Source: Aristolochia californica (lineage: Eukaryota > Streptophyta > Magnoliopsida > Piperales > Aristolochiaceae). Taken from it: a stretch of DNA of 64,000 nt. Both the position numbers and the translations under genes were made by a program. Positions within the stretch are counted from its first letter, which is position 1. Each line of letters begins with the position of its first letter. The stretch lies in the NCBI GenBank assembly GCA_029961685.1, contig JARWKL010000004.1:25301610-25365609 (forward strand), read 5' to 3'. The notes under the pieces were generated by a model. That model had not been told where the DNA came from. It saw only the letters and a program-made list of their open reading frames with translations, and did no database searches. This document shows positions 1 to 12,600 of this stretch, piece after piece.

Positions 1-626
1 TTCATTTGTGGTATGTGAATAAATTTTGTTTACTTACATTTTTTATTGCCTTAAATTCTTTCCATACAGAAACTCTAAAATTTACATTTTGTTGTGATTT
101 ATTTGGCTTTTATCTCTTTTTTTGTTTACGAGATGAAGGGAAAGTGAAAACTCATGTTTTAATTTAAGAAAAAAGTATACATCTAAATTGGAAATGCACA
201 ATGCACAAATTTTGAAAGAGATAATTTCATAAAGTGTTTGAAATTTTTAGGGATTGTAAACTATTTTTAGTTTTTTTATATCAGGTTTTGCAATTGTCGG
301 GAAATGAGGGAGGCTGAGATTTTTAACTGAGTGTTAACTCCCAATCCATAATTCATTCCTTACAAAAATATAGCCCGTTATGCATGATAAATCACTTTAC
401 AATCATCTATGATCATTTGGTTAGATTTTTATAAATGGGCAAAATAGTGGCTTGTTTCACTAGGGTAAATATCCCATCACATGTTCACTTGGGAATTTCA
501 TGTTATTCTCTTTAAAAGGTTTCGATCCATAGGTCATTTCCATCTTTAACTATTTTAAAGCATGTATATCCATTTTTTAAAACGTGTGTAAAAAAATCTT
601 TTTCTTATAAAATTCCGAGCTATTAG
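1..626 (+). repeat. Satellite, partial first monomer
   Basis: The window opens inside a monomer at the TTCATTTGTGG landmark. The anchor at 523-528 is mutated to CGATCC. This stretch is not part of the long-range duplication: it differs at many positions from the sequence just left of 25,141. Confidence 0.9.
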
Positions 627-3600
627 GGTTGAACAAGTGGAATTTTCCCAAACTTGGATAACAAAACTTTAGTGTTCATTTGTGGTGTGTGAATAAATTT
701 TCTTTACTTACATTTGTTATCGCTTTAAATTCTTTCCATACATAAACTCTAAAATTTTCATTTTGTTGTGATCTATGTGCCTTTTATATATTTTTTTGTT
801 TACGAGTAGAAGGGAAAGAGAAAACTCAAGTATTGATTTAAGAAAAAAGTATACATCTAAAATGAAAATGTACAATGCACAAATGTAGAGAGAGATAATT
901 CCAGAAAGTGTCAGTAAGTTTTAGGGATTGTAAAGTCTTTTTAGTTTTTATATATCAGGTTCTGTAATCATCGGGAAAAGGTGGAGGCAGGGGATTTTAA
1001 ACTGAGTCTTGACTCCCAATCCATAAGTCATTCCTTAAAAAAATATAGCTCGTTACGCTTGATAAATCACTTACAATCATCTATGATCGTTAGGTCAACT
1101 TTTTGAAAATGGGAAAAATAATGGCTTGTTTGACTCAGGTAAATATCCCTCTGCACGTTCATTTGGGAATTTAATTTTATTCTATTTAAAAGGTATGGAT
1201 CCATAGGTCATTGGCATGTTTAACATGTTTCAAGCATTCATATCCATTTTTTAAAACATGTGTAGAAAAATATCTTTCTTATAAAATTCCGATCTATTAG
1301 GGTTGAACTAGTGGAATTTCCCAAACTTGGATAACAAAATTTTTTTGTTCATTTGTGGTGTGTGAATAAATTTTCTTTACTTACATTTGTTATTGGTTTA
1401 AATTCATTCCGTACATAAACTCTAAAATTTTCATTTTGTTGTGATCTATTTGTCTTTTCTCTTTTTTTTTTTTTACGAGATGAAGGGAAAGTGAAAGCTG
1501 AAGTTTTTATTTAAGAAAAATGTATATCTAAAATGGAAATGCCAAATGCAAAAATGTAGAGAGAGATAATTCTAAAAAGTTTCAATAATTTTTACGGATT
1601 GTAAACTCTTTTTAGTTTTTTTATATCAGGTTCTGCAATGGTTGGGAAAAGGGGAAGGCGGGGGATTTTTCATTGAGTGTTGACTCCCAATCCACAAGTG
1701 ATTCCTTACCAAAATAAAGCTCGTTACGCATGATAAATAACTTTAAATCATCTATAATCGTTAGGTCAGCTTTCGTAAATAGGCAAAATAATGGCTTATT
1801 CTACTCAGGTAAGTATCCCACTGCACGGTCACTTGGGAATTTAATATTATTCTCTTTAAAAGGTTTGGATCCATAGATCATTTGAATCTTTAACATGTTT
1901 CAAGCTTGCATATCCATTTTTTAAAACATGTATAGAAAAAGCTCTTTCTTATAAAATTTCGAGCTATTAGGGTTGAAATAGTGGAATTTCCAAAACTGGA
2001 TAAGAAAACTTTTGTGTTCATTTGTGGTGAGTGAATAAATTTTCTTTACTTACATTTGTGATTGCTTTCAATTATTTCCATACATAAACTCTAAAATTTT
2101 CATTTTGTTGCGATCTATTTGCCTTTTATGTCTTTTTTTGTTTACGAGATGAAGGCAAAGTGAGAACTCAATTTTTTATTTAAGAAAAAAGTATACATCT
2201 AAACTGGAAATGCACAATGCACAAACGTAGAGAGAGATAATTCCAAAAAGTGTGTAATTTTTTTGGATTGTAAACACTTTTTAGCTTTTATATATCAGGT
2301 TCTGCAATCGTTGGGAAAAGGGAGAGGCTGGGGATTTTTAACTGAGTGTTGACTCCAAATCCATAAGTCATTCCTTACAAAAATATAGCCCTTTATGCAT
2401 GATAAATCACTTTACAATCATCTATGATTGTTAGGTCAGCTTTTTGTAAATGGGCAAAATAATGGCTTGTTTGACTCGAGGAAATATCCCACCGCACGTT
2501 GACTTTGGAATTTAATGTTATTCTCTTTTAAAGGTTTGGATCCATAGGTCATTTGCATCTTTAGCATGTTTCAAGCATGCATATCCATTTTTTGAATCAT
2601 ATCTAGAAAATTCTTTTCCTTATAAATATCTAAGCTGTTAGGATTGAACAAGTGGCATTTCCCAAACTTGGATAACAAAACTTTTGGGTTCATTTGTGGT
2701 GTGTGAATAAATTTTATTTACTTAAATTTGTTATTGCTTTAAATTCTTTCCATACATAAAATCTAAAATTTTCATTTTGTTGTGATCTATTTTCCTTTAA
2801 TCTCTTTTTTGTTTTACGAGATGAAGGGAAAGTGAAAACTCAAGTTTTAAATTAAGAAAAAAGTATACATCTCAAATGGAAATGCACAATGCAAAAATGT
2901 AGAGAGAGATAATTCGAAAAAGTGTCTGTAATTTTTAGGGATTGTAAACTCTTTTTAGTTTTTATATATTAGGTTCAACAATCGTCGGAGAATGGGGAGG
3001 TGGGGGAATTTTAACTGAGTGTTGAATCTCAATCCATAAGTCATTCCTTACAAAAATATAGTCCGTTATGTATGATAAATCACTTTACAATCCTCTATGA
3101 TCGTTATTTCAACTTTTTGTAAATGGGTAAAATAATGTCTTGTTTGACTCGAGTAAATATCTCATCGTACGTTCACCTGGGAATTTAATATTATTCACTT
3201 TAAATGATTTGGATCAATATGTCATTTCCATATTAAACATGTTTCAAGCATGCATATCCATTTTTTAAAACATGAGAAGAAAAATATCTTTCTTATAAAA
3301 TTCTGAGCTATTAGAGTTGAACAAATGGAATATACAAAACTTGGATAACAAAACTTTTTTGTTCATTTGTGGTGTGTGAATAAATTTTCTTTACTTGCAT
3401 TTTCTATCACTTTAAATTCATTCCATACATGAACTCTCAAAATTTTCATTTTGTTGTGATCTATTTGCCATTTATATCCTTTTTTTGTTTACGAGATGAA
3501 CGGAAAGTGAGAACTCAAGTTTTTTTTTAAGAAAAAAGTATACATCTAAAATGGAAATGTACAATGCACAAATGTAAAGAGAGATCATTCCAAAAAGTGT

Positions 3601-4489
3601 CTATAATTTTTGGGAATTGTAAACTCTTTTTAATGTTCATCTATTAGGTTATGCAATCGTCGGCAAAAGGGGGAGGCGAGGGATTTTTAACTGAGTGTTG
3701 ACTCCCAATCTTTAAGTCATTCCTTACAAAAATGTAGCCCGTTACGCATGATAAATCACTTTAAAATCACCAATGATAGTTAGGTCAACTTTTTGTAAAT
3801 GGGCAAAATAATGGTTTGTTTGACTTGGGTAAATATCCCACCACACGTTTACTTGGGAATTTTATGTTATTCTCTTTAAAAGGTTTGGATCCATAGGTGA
3901 TTTGCATGTTTAACATGTTTCAAGCATGCATATCCATTTTTTAAAACCTGTGAAGAAAAAATGTTATAAAATTCCGAGCTATTAGGGTTGAACTAGTGGA
4001 ATTTCCCAAACCTGGACAACAAAACTTTCGTGTTCAGTTATGGTGTGTGAATAAATTTTCTTTACTTACATTTGTTATCGATTTAAATTCTTTCCATACA
4101 AAGACTCTAAAATTTTCATTTTTTTGTGATCTATTTGCCTTTTATATCTTTTCTTGTTTATTAGATGAAGGGAAACTGAAAACTCAAGTTTTGATTTAAG
4201 AAAAAAGTATAGTTCTAAAATGGCAATTCACATTGCACAAATGTTGAGAGATATAATTCCATAAAGTCTCTTTAATTTTTAGGGATTATAAACTCTTTTT
4301 AGTTTTTATATATCTAATTCTGCAATCGTCGGGAAAAGGGGGAGGTAGGGGATTTTTAACTGAGTGTTGACTCCCAATCCATAAGTAATTCCTTACAAAA
4401 ATATAGCCCGTTACGCATGATAAATCACTTTAAAATCATCTATGATCGTTAGGTCTGCTTTTTGTAAACGGGCCAAATAATGGCTTGTT
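627..4489 (+). repeat. Duplicated satellite block A (first copy)
   Basis: Anchors are at 1197, 1867, 2538, 3211 (GGATCA) and 3887. The block is nearly identical to 25,141-28,990. Private variants shared by both copies include the AAATTTTTTTGTTC stretch near 1340 and 25,855, TGACTTTGGAATTT near 2498 and 27,015, and the AAAAAATGTTATAAAATTCC deletion near 3957 and 28,458. The offset between copies is 24,514-24,516 up to about 3330 and 24,501 after it. The 14-bp change is caused by a small deletion in the second copy near 27,855, which lacks TTGGATAACAAAAC. Differences between copies look like one or two per hundred bases by eye. The block stops matching at 4489. Confidence 0.93.
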
Positions 4490-5705
4490 TGACTCGAGGA
4501 AATATCCCACCGCACGTTGACTTTGGAATTTAATGTTATTCTCTTTTAAAGGTTTGGATCCATAGGTCATTTGCATCTTTAGCATGTTTCAAGCATGCAT
4601 ATCCATTTTTTGAATCATATCTAGAAAATTCTTTTCCTTATAAATATCTAAGCTGTTAGGATTGAACAAGTGGCATTTCCCAAACTTGGATAACAAAACT
4701 TTTGGGTTCATTTGTGGTGTGTGAATAAATTTTATTTACTTAAATTTGTTATTGCTTTAAATTCTTTCCATACATAAAATCTAAAATTTTCATTTTGTTG
4801 TGATCTATTTTCCTTTAATCTCTTTTTTGTTTTACGAGATGAAGGGAAAGTGAAAACTCAAGTTTTAAATTAAGAAAAAGTATACATCTCAAATGGAAAT
4901 GCACAATGCAAAAATGTAGAGAGAGATAATTCGAAAAAGTGTCTGTAATTTTTAGGGATTGTAAACTCTTTTTAGTTTTTATATATTAGGTTTTTCAATC
5001 GTAAGGTAAATGGGGAGGCAAGGCATTTTTAACTGAGTGTTGACTCCCGATCCATAAGACAATCCTCACAAAAATATAGCCCATAACGCATGATAAATCA
5101 CTTTACAATCATCTATGATCGTTAGGTCAGCTTTTTGTAAACGGGCCAAATAATGGCTTGTTGGACTCAGGTAAATATCCCTCCGCACGTTCACTTGGGA
5201 ATTTAATGTTATTTGCTTTAAGGTTTGGATCCATAGGTCATTTCCATTTTTTAACTTGTTCAAGCATGCATATCCATTTTTTAACTTGTTCAAGCATGCA
5301 TATCCATTTCCATACATAAAATCTAAAATTTTCATTTTGTTGTGATCTATTTTCCTTTAATCTCTTTTTTGTTTTACGAGATGAAGGGAAAGTGAAAACT
5401 CAAGTTTTAAATTAAGAAAAAAGTATACATCTCAAATGGAAATGCACAATGCAAAAATGTAGAGAGAGATAATTCGAAAAAGTGTCTGTAATTTTTAGGG
5501 ATTGTAAATTATTTTTAGTTCTTATATATAAGATTTTTCAATAGTTGGGAAAAGGGGGAGGCAGAGGATTTTTTACTGAGTGTTGAGTCCCAATCCATAA
5601 GACAATCCTTACAAAAATATAGCCCGTTACGCATGATAAATCACTTTAAAATCATCTATGATCGTTAGGTCTGCTTTTTGTAAACGGGCCAAATAATGGC
5701 TTGTT
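4490..5705 (+). repeat. Mosaic satellite patch between A and the following array
   Basis: Anchors are at 4556 and 5227, and the next is only 543 bp on, at 5770. The stretch is stitched from near-identical pieces of its neighbourhood. Bases 4490-4980 match about 2473-2965 (offset near 2017). Bases 4991-5160 match about 6204-6370 (offset 1213). Bases 5251-5310 are a 30-bp unit twice. Bases 5313-5520 match 4771-4980 (offset 542). Bases 5534-5650 match 6879-6995 (offset 1345). None of this extra material is between A' and B' in the second copy. Confidence 0.85.
5251..5310 (+). repeat. 30-bp direct tandem duplication
   Basis: A 30-bp unit at 5251-5280 (starts TTAACTTGTTCAAGCATGC, ends CATTTT) is repeated at 5281-5310 with one change in its last bases. 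The second copy then joins abruptly to CCATACATAAAATC, skipping the monomer segment that normally lies between. It sits at an internal seam of the mosaic patch. Confidence 0.9.
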
Positions 5706-7900
5706 GGACTCAGGTAAATATCCCTCCGCACGTTCACTTGGGAATTTAATGTTATTTGGTTTAAGGTTTGGATCCATAGGTCATTTCCATTTTTTAACTT
5801 GTTCAAGCATGCATATCCATTTTTTAAAACATGTGTAGAAAAATCTCTTCCTTAAAAAATTTCGAGCTATTAGGGTTGAACTAGTGGAATTTCCCAAGCT
5901 TGCATAACAAAAATTTTGTGTTCATTTGTGGTGTGTGAATAAATTTCTTTACTTACATTTTTTATTGCTTTAAATTATTTCCGTACATAAATATAAAACT
6001 TTCATTTTGTTGTAATCTATTTGCCTTTTATCTCTTTTTTTGTTTACGAGATGATAGGAAAGTGAAAGCTCAAGTTTTGATTTATTAAAAAAATATACAT
6101 CTAGAATGGAAATGCTAAATGCACAAATTTAGAGAGAGATAATTCCAAAAAGTGTATGTGATTTTTAGGGATTGTAAACTCTTTTTATTTTTTATATATC
6201 AGGTTTTTCAATCGTAAGGTAAATGGGGAGGCAGGGCATTTTTAACTGAGTGTTGACTCCCGATCCATAAGACAATCCTCACAAAAATATAGCCCATAAC
6301 GCATGATAAATCACTTTACAATCATCTATGATCGTTAGGTCAGCTTTTTGTAAATGAGCAAAAGAATGGCGTGTTTGACTCGGGTAAATATCCCACCGCA
6401 CGTTCACTTGGGGATTTAATGTTATTCACATTAAAATATTTGGAAGCATAGGTCATTTGCATGTTTAACATGTTTCAAGCATGCATATCCATTTTTTAAA
6501 ACATGTGTAGAAAAATCTCTTTGTTATAAAATTCCGAGCTATTAGGGTTCAACTAGTGGAATTTCCCATACTTGGAGAATAAAATTTTTGTGTTCATTTG
6601 TGGGGTGTGATTAAATTTTCTTTACGTACATTTGTTATGGCTTTATATTCTTTCCATACATAAACTCTAAAATTTTCATTTTGTTGTGATCTATTTACCT
6701 TTTATCTTCTTTTTTTGTTTACGAGATGATGGGAAAGTGAAAACTCAAGTTTTTATTTAATAAAAAATTATACATCTAAAATGGAATTGCCCAATGAACG
6801 AATTTAGAGAGAGATAATTCCAAAAAGTGTTAGTAATTTTTAGGGATTTTAAATTATTTTTAGTTCTTATATATAAGATTTTTCAATAGTTGGGAAAAGG
6901 GGGAGGCAGAGGATTTTTTACTAAGTGTTGAGTCCCAATCCATAAGACAATCCTTACAAAAATATAGCCCGCTACACATGATAAATCACTTTACAATCAT
7001 CTATGATCGTTAGGTTAGCATTTTTTAAATGAGCAATAGAATGGCTTGTTTGACTCAGGTAAATATCCCACCGCATGTTCACTTGGGGATTTAATGTTAT
7101 TCTCATTCAAAGGATTGGATCCATAGATCATTTTCAAGTTTAACATGTTTCAAGCATGCATATCTATTTTTTAAAACATGTGTAGAAAAATCTCTTTCTT
7201 ATAAAATTCTGAGCTATTAGCGTTGAACGAGTGGAATTTCCCAAACTTGGATTACAAAAATTTTGTGTTCATTTGTGGTGTGTGAATAAATTTTCTTTAC
7301 TTGCTTTTGTTATCGCTTAAAATTCTTTCCATACAAGAACTCTAAAATTTTCATTTTTTTGTGATCTATTTGCCTTTTATATCTTTTTTTGTTTACGAGA
7401 TGAACGGAAAGTGAAATCTCAAGTTTGGATTTAAGAAAAAAGTATACATCTAAAATGGAAAAGTACAATGCACAAATGTAGAGAGATAATTCCAAAAAGT
7501 GTCTGTAATTTTTTACGATTTTAAACTCTTTTTAGTTTTTATATATCATGTTCTGCAATCGTCGGGAAAAGGGGGAGGCGGGGGATTTTTAACTAAGTAT
7601 TGACTCCCAATCCATCAGTCATTCCTTATAAAAATATAGCCTGTTACGCATGACAAATCTCTTTAAAATCCTCTTTGATCATTAGGTCAGCTTTTTGTAA
7701 GTGGGCAAAACATTGGCTTGTTTTACTCGGGTAAATATCCCACAACACGTTTTCTTGGGAATTTAATGTTATTCACTTTAAAAGGTTTGTATCCATAGGT
7801 CATTTGCATCTTTAACATGTTTCTAACATGCATATCTATTTTTTAAAACATGTTTTGAAAAATCTCTTTTTTTATAAAATTCTGAGCAATTAGGATTGAA
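5706..7900 (+). repeat. Satellite array segment
   Basis: Anchors are at 5770, 6442 (GGAAGC), 7117 and 7789 (GTATCC). Its first part, 5706-5880, is the true counterpart of 28,991-29,160 (shared TTGGACTCAGG and the unusual CATTTTTTAACTTGTTC or CCTGTTC). Bases 6204-6370 and 6879-6995 are the partners of pieces in the mosaic patch upstream. Confidence 0.88.
7564..7584 (+). repeat. G-rich stretch of the satellite, reference copy
   Basis: GGG, AAAA, GGGGG, AGGC and GGGGG follow each other here, in a surrounding of about 70% A+T. Nearly every monomer has this stretch on the plus strand, with point variants. The run pattern could allow a weak G-quadruplex or a purine-strand structure, which is untested. 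Confidence 0.75.
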
Positions 7901-10900
7901 CTAGTGGAATATCCCAAGGTTGGACAGCAAAAATTTTGTGTTCATTTGTGGTGTGTGAATAAATTTTCTTTTCTAACATTTTTTATTGCTTTAAATTCTC
8001 TCCATACATAAACTCTAAAATTTTCTTTTTGTTGTGATCTATTTGTCTTTTCTCTCTTTTTTTTTATGAGATGAAAGGAAAGTGACAACTCAAGTTTTTA
8101 TTTAAGAATAAGTTCACATCTTAAGTGGAAATTCACAATGCACAAATGTAGAGAGAGATAATTCCAAAAAGTGACTATAATTTTTAGGGATTGTGAACTC
8201 TTTTTAGTTTTTATGTATCAGGTTCTGCAATCATCGGGAAAAGGGGGAGGCGGGGGATTTTTAACTGAGTGTTGACTCCTAATCCATAAGTCATTCCTTA
8301 CAAAAATATAGCCCCTTACACATGATATATCACTTACAATCATCTATGATCGTTAGGTCAACTTTTTGTAAATGGGAAAAATAATGGCTTGTTTGACTCG
8401 GGTAAATATCCCACTGCACGTTCACATGGGAATTTAATGTTATTCCCTTTAAAAGGTTTGGATCCATAGGACATTTGAATCTTTAACATGTTCCAAGCAT
8501 GCATATCCAGTTTTTAAAACATGTGTAGAAAAATCTCTTTCTGATAAAATTCCGGGTTGAACTAGTGGAATTTCCCAAACTTGGAGAACAAAAATTGTGT
8601 GTTCATTTTAGGTTTGTGAATAAATTTTCTTTACTTACATTTGTTAAAGCTTTAAATTCTTTCCATACATAAACTCTAAAATTTTCATTTTGTTGTGATC
8701 TATTTAACTTTTCTCTCTTTTTTTTTACCAGATGTAGGGAAAGTGAAAACTCATGTTTTGATTTACAAAAAAAGTATACAGCTAAAATAGAAATGCATAA
8801 TGCACAAATGTAGAGAGAGATAATTCCAAAAACTGTCAGTATTTTTTAGGGATTGAAAACTCTTTTTAGTTTTTTTATATCTGGTTCTGCAATCATCGGG
8901 AAAAGGGGGAGCTGGGGGATATTTAACTGAGTGTTGACTCCCAATCTATAAGTCATTCCATACAAAAATATAGCTCGTTACGCTTGAGAAATCACTTTTC
9001 AATCATCTTTGATCGTTTTTTCAACTTTTTGTAAATGGAAAAAATAATGGCTTGTTTCACTCAGGTAAATATCCCACCGCACGTTCACTAGGGAATTTAA
9101 CGTTATTCTTTCTATAAGTTTTGGATCCTTAGGTCATTTGCATCTTAAACATATTTCAAGAATGCATATCCATTTTTTAAAACATGTGTAGAAAAATATC
9201 TTTCTTTTAAAATTCCGAGCTATTTGGGTTGAACTAGTGGAGTTTCCCAAAGTTGCATAACAATAATTTTTTATTCATTTGTGGTGTGTGAATAAATTTT
9301 CTTTACTTACATTTGTTATTGCTATAAATTCTTTCCTTACATAAACTCTAAAATTTTTATTTTGTCTTGATCTTTTTGCCTTTTCTCTCTGTTTTTTTAA
9401 GAGATGAAGGGAAAGTGAAAACTCAAGTTTTTATTTAAGAAAAAGTATATATCTAAAATGTAAATTCCCAATGCACAAATGTAGAGAGAGATAATTCTAA
9501 AAAGTGTCCGTAATTTTGTGGGATTGTAAACTCTTTTTAGTTTTTTTTATATCAGGTTTTGCATTCGTCAGGAAAAGGGGGAGGCGGGAGATTTTTAACT
9601 GACTATTGACACCCAATAAATTAGTCATTCCTTAAAAAATATAGCATGTTATGCATGATAAATCACTTTATAATCATCTATGATCGTTACGTTATCTTTT
9701 TGTAAATGGGCAAGATAATGGATTGTTTGACTCGGGTAAATATCCCACCGCATGTGCACTTGCGAATTTAATATTATTCTCTTTAAAAGGTTTGGATCCA
9801 TAGGTCATTTGCATCTTTAACATGTTTAAAGGATGCATTACTATTTTTTAAAACATGTGTAGAAAGATCTCATTCTTATAAAATTCCAATCTGTTAGGGT
9901 TGAATTAGTGGAATTTTCAAAACTGGATAACAAAACTTTTGTGTTCATTTGTGGTGAGTGAATAAATTTTCTTTACTTACATTTTTTATTGCTTTAAATT
10001 ATTTCCATACATAGACTCTAAAATTTTCATTTTGTTGTGATCTATTTGCCTTTTATCTCTTTTTTTTTACGAGATGAAGGGAAAGTGACAACTCAAGTTT
10101 TGATTTAAGAAAAAAGTATACATCAAAAATAGAAATTCACAATGCATAAAAGTAAAGAGAGATAATTCCAAAAAGTGTCTGTAATTTTTAGGGATAGCAA
10201 ACCCTTTTATTTTTATATATTAGATTTTACAATCGTTGGCAAAAGGGGGAGGCAGGGATTTTTAACTGAGTGTTGACTCCCAATCCATAAGTCATTCATT
10301 AAAAAAATATAGCCCGTTATGCATGATAAATCACTTTACAATCATCTATGATCTTTAGGTCAGCTTTTTGTAAATAGGCAAAATAATGGCTTGTTTGACT
10401 GGGGTAAATATCCCGTCGCACATTCACTTGGTAATTTATTGTTATTATCTTTAAAAGGTTTGGATCCATAGTTCATTTGCATCTTTAACATGTTTCAAGC
10501 ATGCATATCCATTTTTTAAAACATGTGTAGAAGAATCTCTTTCTGATAAAATTCCAAGCTATTATGGTTGAACTAGTGGAATTTCCCAAACTTGGATAAC
10601 AAGACTTTTGAATTCATTTGTGGTGTGTTCATTAATTTTCTTTACTTACATTTGGTATTGTTTTAAATTCTTTAGATACATAAACTCTAAAATTTTTATT
10701 TTGTCGTGATTTATTTGCCTTTTATCTCTTTTTTTTAACGAGATGAAGGGAAATTGAAAACTCAAGTTTTTATTTATGAAAAAAGTATACATCTAAAATG
10801 GAAATACCCAATGCACAAATGTAGAGAGAGATAACTCCAAAAAGTATTTGTAATTTTTGTGGATTGTAAACTCTTTTAAGTTTTTTTATATCCGGTTCTA

Positions 10901-12289
10901 CAATTGACGGGAAAAGGGGGAGACGGGGGATTTTTAACTGAGTGTTGACACCCAATCCATCAGTCATTCCTTAAATAAATATAGCCTGTTACGCATGATA
11001 AATTACAATCATCTATGATCGTTATGTCATATTTTTGTAAATGGGAAAAATAATGGCTTGTTTGACTCGGGTAAATATCCCACCACATGTTCACTTGGGA
11101 ATTTAATGTTATTCTCTTTAAAAGGTTTGGATCCAAAGGTAATTTTCATGTTTAAAAATTTTGCAGCTTGCATATCCATTTTTTTAAACATGTGTAGAAA
11201 GTCACTTCCTTATAAAATTCTGAGCTATTAGGGTTGAATTAGTGGAATTTTCCCAAACTTGGATTACAAAACTTTTGTATTCATTTGTGGTGTGTGAATA
11301 AATTATCTTTACTTACATTTTTTATCGCTTTAAATTCTTTCCATACATATACTCTCAAATTTTCATTTTGTTATTATCTATTTGCCTTTTATAACTTTTT
11401 TTGTTTACGAGATGAAGGGAAAGTGAAAACTCAAGTTTTGATTTAAGAAAAAAGTATACATCTAAAATGAAAAAACACAATACACAAACGTAGAGAGAGA
11501 TAATTCCAAAAAGTGTTTGTAATTTTTAGGGATTGTAAACTCTTTTTAGTTTTTATATTTCAATTACTGCAACATTCGGGAAAAGGGGGAGGCGAAGGAT
11601 TTTTAACTGAGTGTTGACTCCCAATGTATAAATCATTCCTAACAAAAATATAGCCCATTACGAATGATAAATCACTTTAAAATCATATATGATCGTTAGG
11701 TCAGCTTTTTGTAAATGGGCAAAATAATGGCATGTTTCACTCAAATAAATATCCAACCACGTTCACATGGGAATTTAATGTTATTCTCATTAAAATGTTT
11801 GGATCCATAGGTCGTCTGAATCTTTAACATGTTTCAAGCATGCATATCCATTTTTTAAAACATGTGTAGAAAAATCTCTTTGTTATAAAATTCCGAGCTA
11901 TAAGGGTTGAACTAGTGGAATTTTCTTAAACTTAGATAACAAAACTTTTGTGCACATTTGTGGTGTGGGAATAAATTTTCTTTACTTACATTTGTAATTT
12001 ATTTAAATTCTTTCCACATGTCAACTCTAAAATTTTGATTTTGTTGTGATCTATTCGCCTTTAATCACTTTTTTGGTTTACAAAATAAAGATAAACTGAA
12101 AACTATAGTTTTGATTTAAGAAAAAGGTATACAACTAAAATGGAAATTCACAATGCCAAAATGTAGAGAGAGATAATTTTAAAAAGTGTCTATAAATTTA
12201 AGGACAATTTTAATTTTAATTTTATAGTTTTAATTCTTAGGGATTGTAATTTATCAGGTTCTGCAATCGTCGGGAAAAGAGTGTGGTGG
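7901..12289 (+). repeat. Satellite block D, old relative of block B
   Basis: Anchors are at 8460, 9123, 9794, 10,462, 11,129 and 11,801. Diagnostic variants occur in the same order as in block B. AAATTGTGTGTTCATTTTAGG occurs at about 8592 and 14,627. The GATTGTTTGACTCGGG / GTGCACTTG pair occurs near 9720 and 15,082. CAAAACTGGATAAC followed by GGTGAGTG occurs near 9920 and 15,922. CATCAAAAAT...GAAATTCACAATG occurs near 10,122 and 16,123. The TTGTTATTATCTATT variant occurs near 11,368 and 16,655. The monomer anchored at 9123 has no partner in B but does in block C (61,433), so whole monomers have been gained or lost. Confidence 0.75.
12181..12255 (+). other. Short AT-rich expansion inside a monomer
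   Basis: The usual run from AATTTTTAGGGATTGTAAAC to ATATATCAGG is replaced by repeated TTTTAATT-type text, and the AATTxTTAGGGATTGTAA motif appears a second time in degraded form. The monomer spans 695 bp between anchors 11,801 and 12,496, so there is a net gain of about 23 bp. Slippage or a small duplication is likely. Confidence 0.7.
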
Positions 12290-12600
12290 GGGAAATTTAA
12301 CTGAGTGTTATCTCCCAATCATTAAGTCATTCCTTAAGAAAATGTACCCCGTTACGAAAGATAAATCACTTTACAATATTCTATGATTGTTAGGATAATT
12401 TTTGAAATTGGGAAAAATAATGGCTTGTTTGACTCAGGCAAATATCCCACTGCACGTTCACTTGGGAATTTAATGTTCTTATCTTTAAAAGGTTTGGATT
12501 CATAGGTCATTTACATCTTTAACATGTTTCAAACTTGAATATCCATTTTTTAAAACATGCGGAGAAAAGAGTCTTGGTTATAAAATTTCGAGCTATTAGG
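12290..12600 (+). repeat. Satellite segment paralogous to 36,120-36,430
   Basis: The anchor at 12,496 is GGATTC. The segment shares unusual variants with 36,120-36,430: CAATCATTAAGTCATTCC, ACCCCGTTACG, CAATATTCTATGATTGTTAGGA, CATTTACATC and a GGAGAAAAGA stretch. It lies immediately left of block B, whereas its partner lies about 200 bp right of block B'. Confidence 0.82.

Noticed and set aside
3996..4199. Short plus-strand open frame repeated at 28,497-28,700
   Set aside because: It recurs only because blocks A and A' are copies. The frame runs through satellite landmarks and the corresponding frame is closed by stops in other monomers. No coding signature.
5066..5335. Minus-strand open frame with an internal repeated decapeptide
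   Set aside because: The peptide repeat is just the 30-bp DNA duplication at 5251-5310, which is a multiple of three. It is not a gene.
12205..12245. Foreign insertion in the AT-rich expansion
   Set aside because: The text can be built from duplicated and slipped copies of the local AATTTTTAGGGATTG segment. It has no target duplication or element ends.
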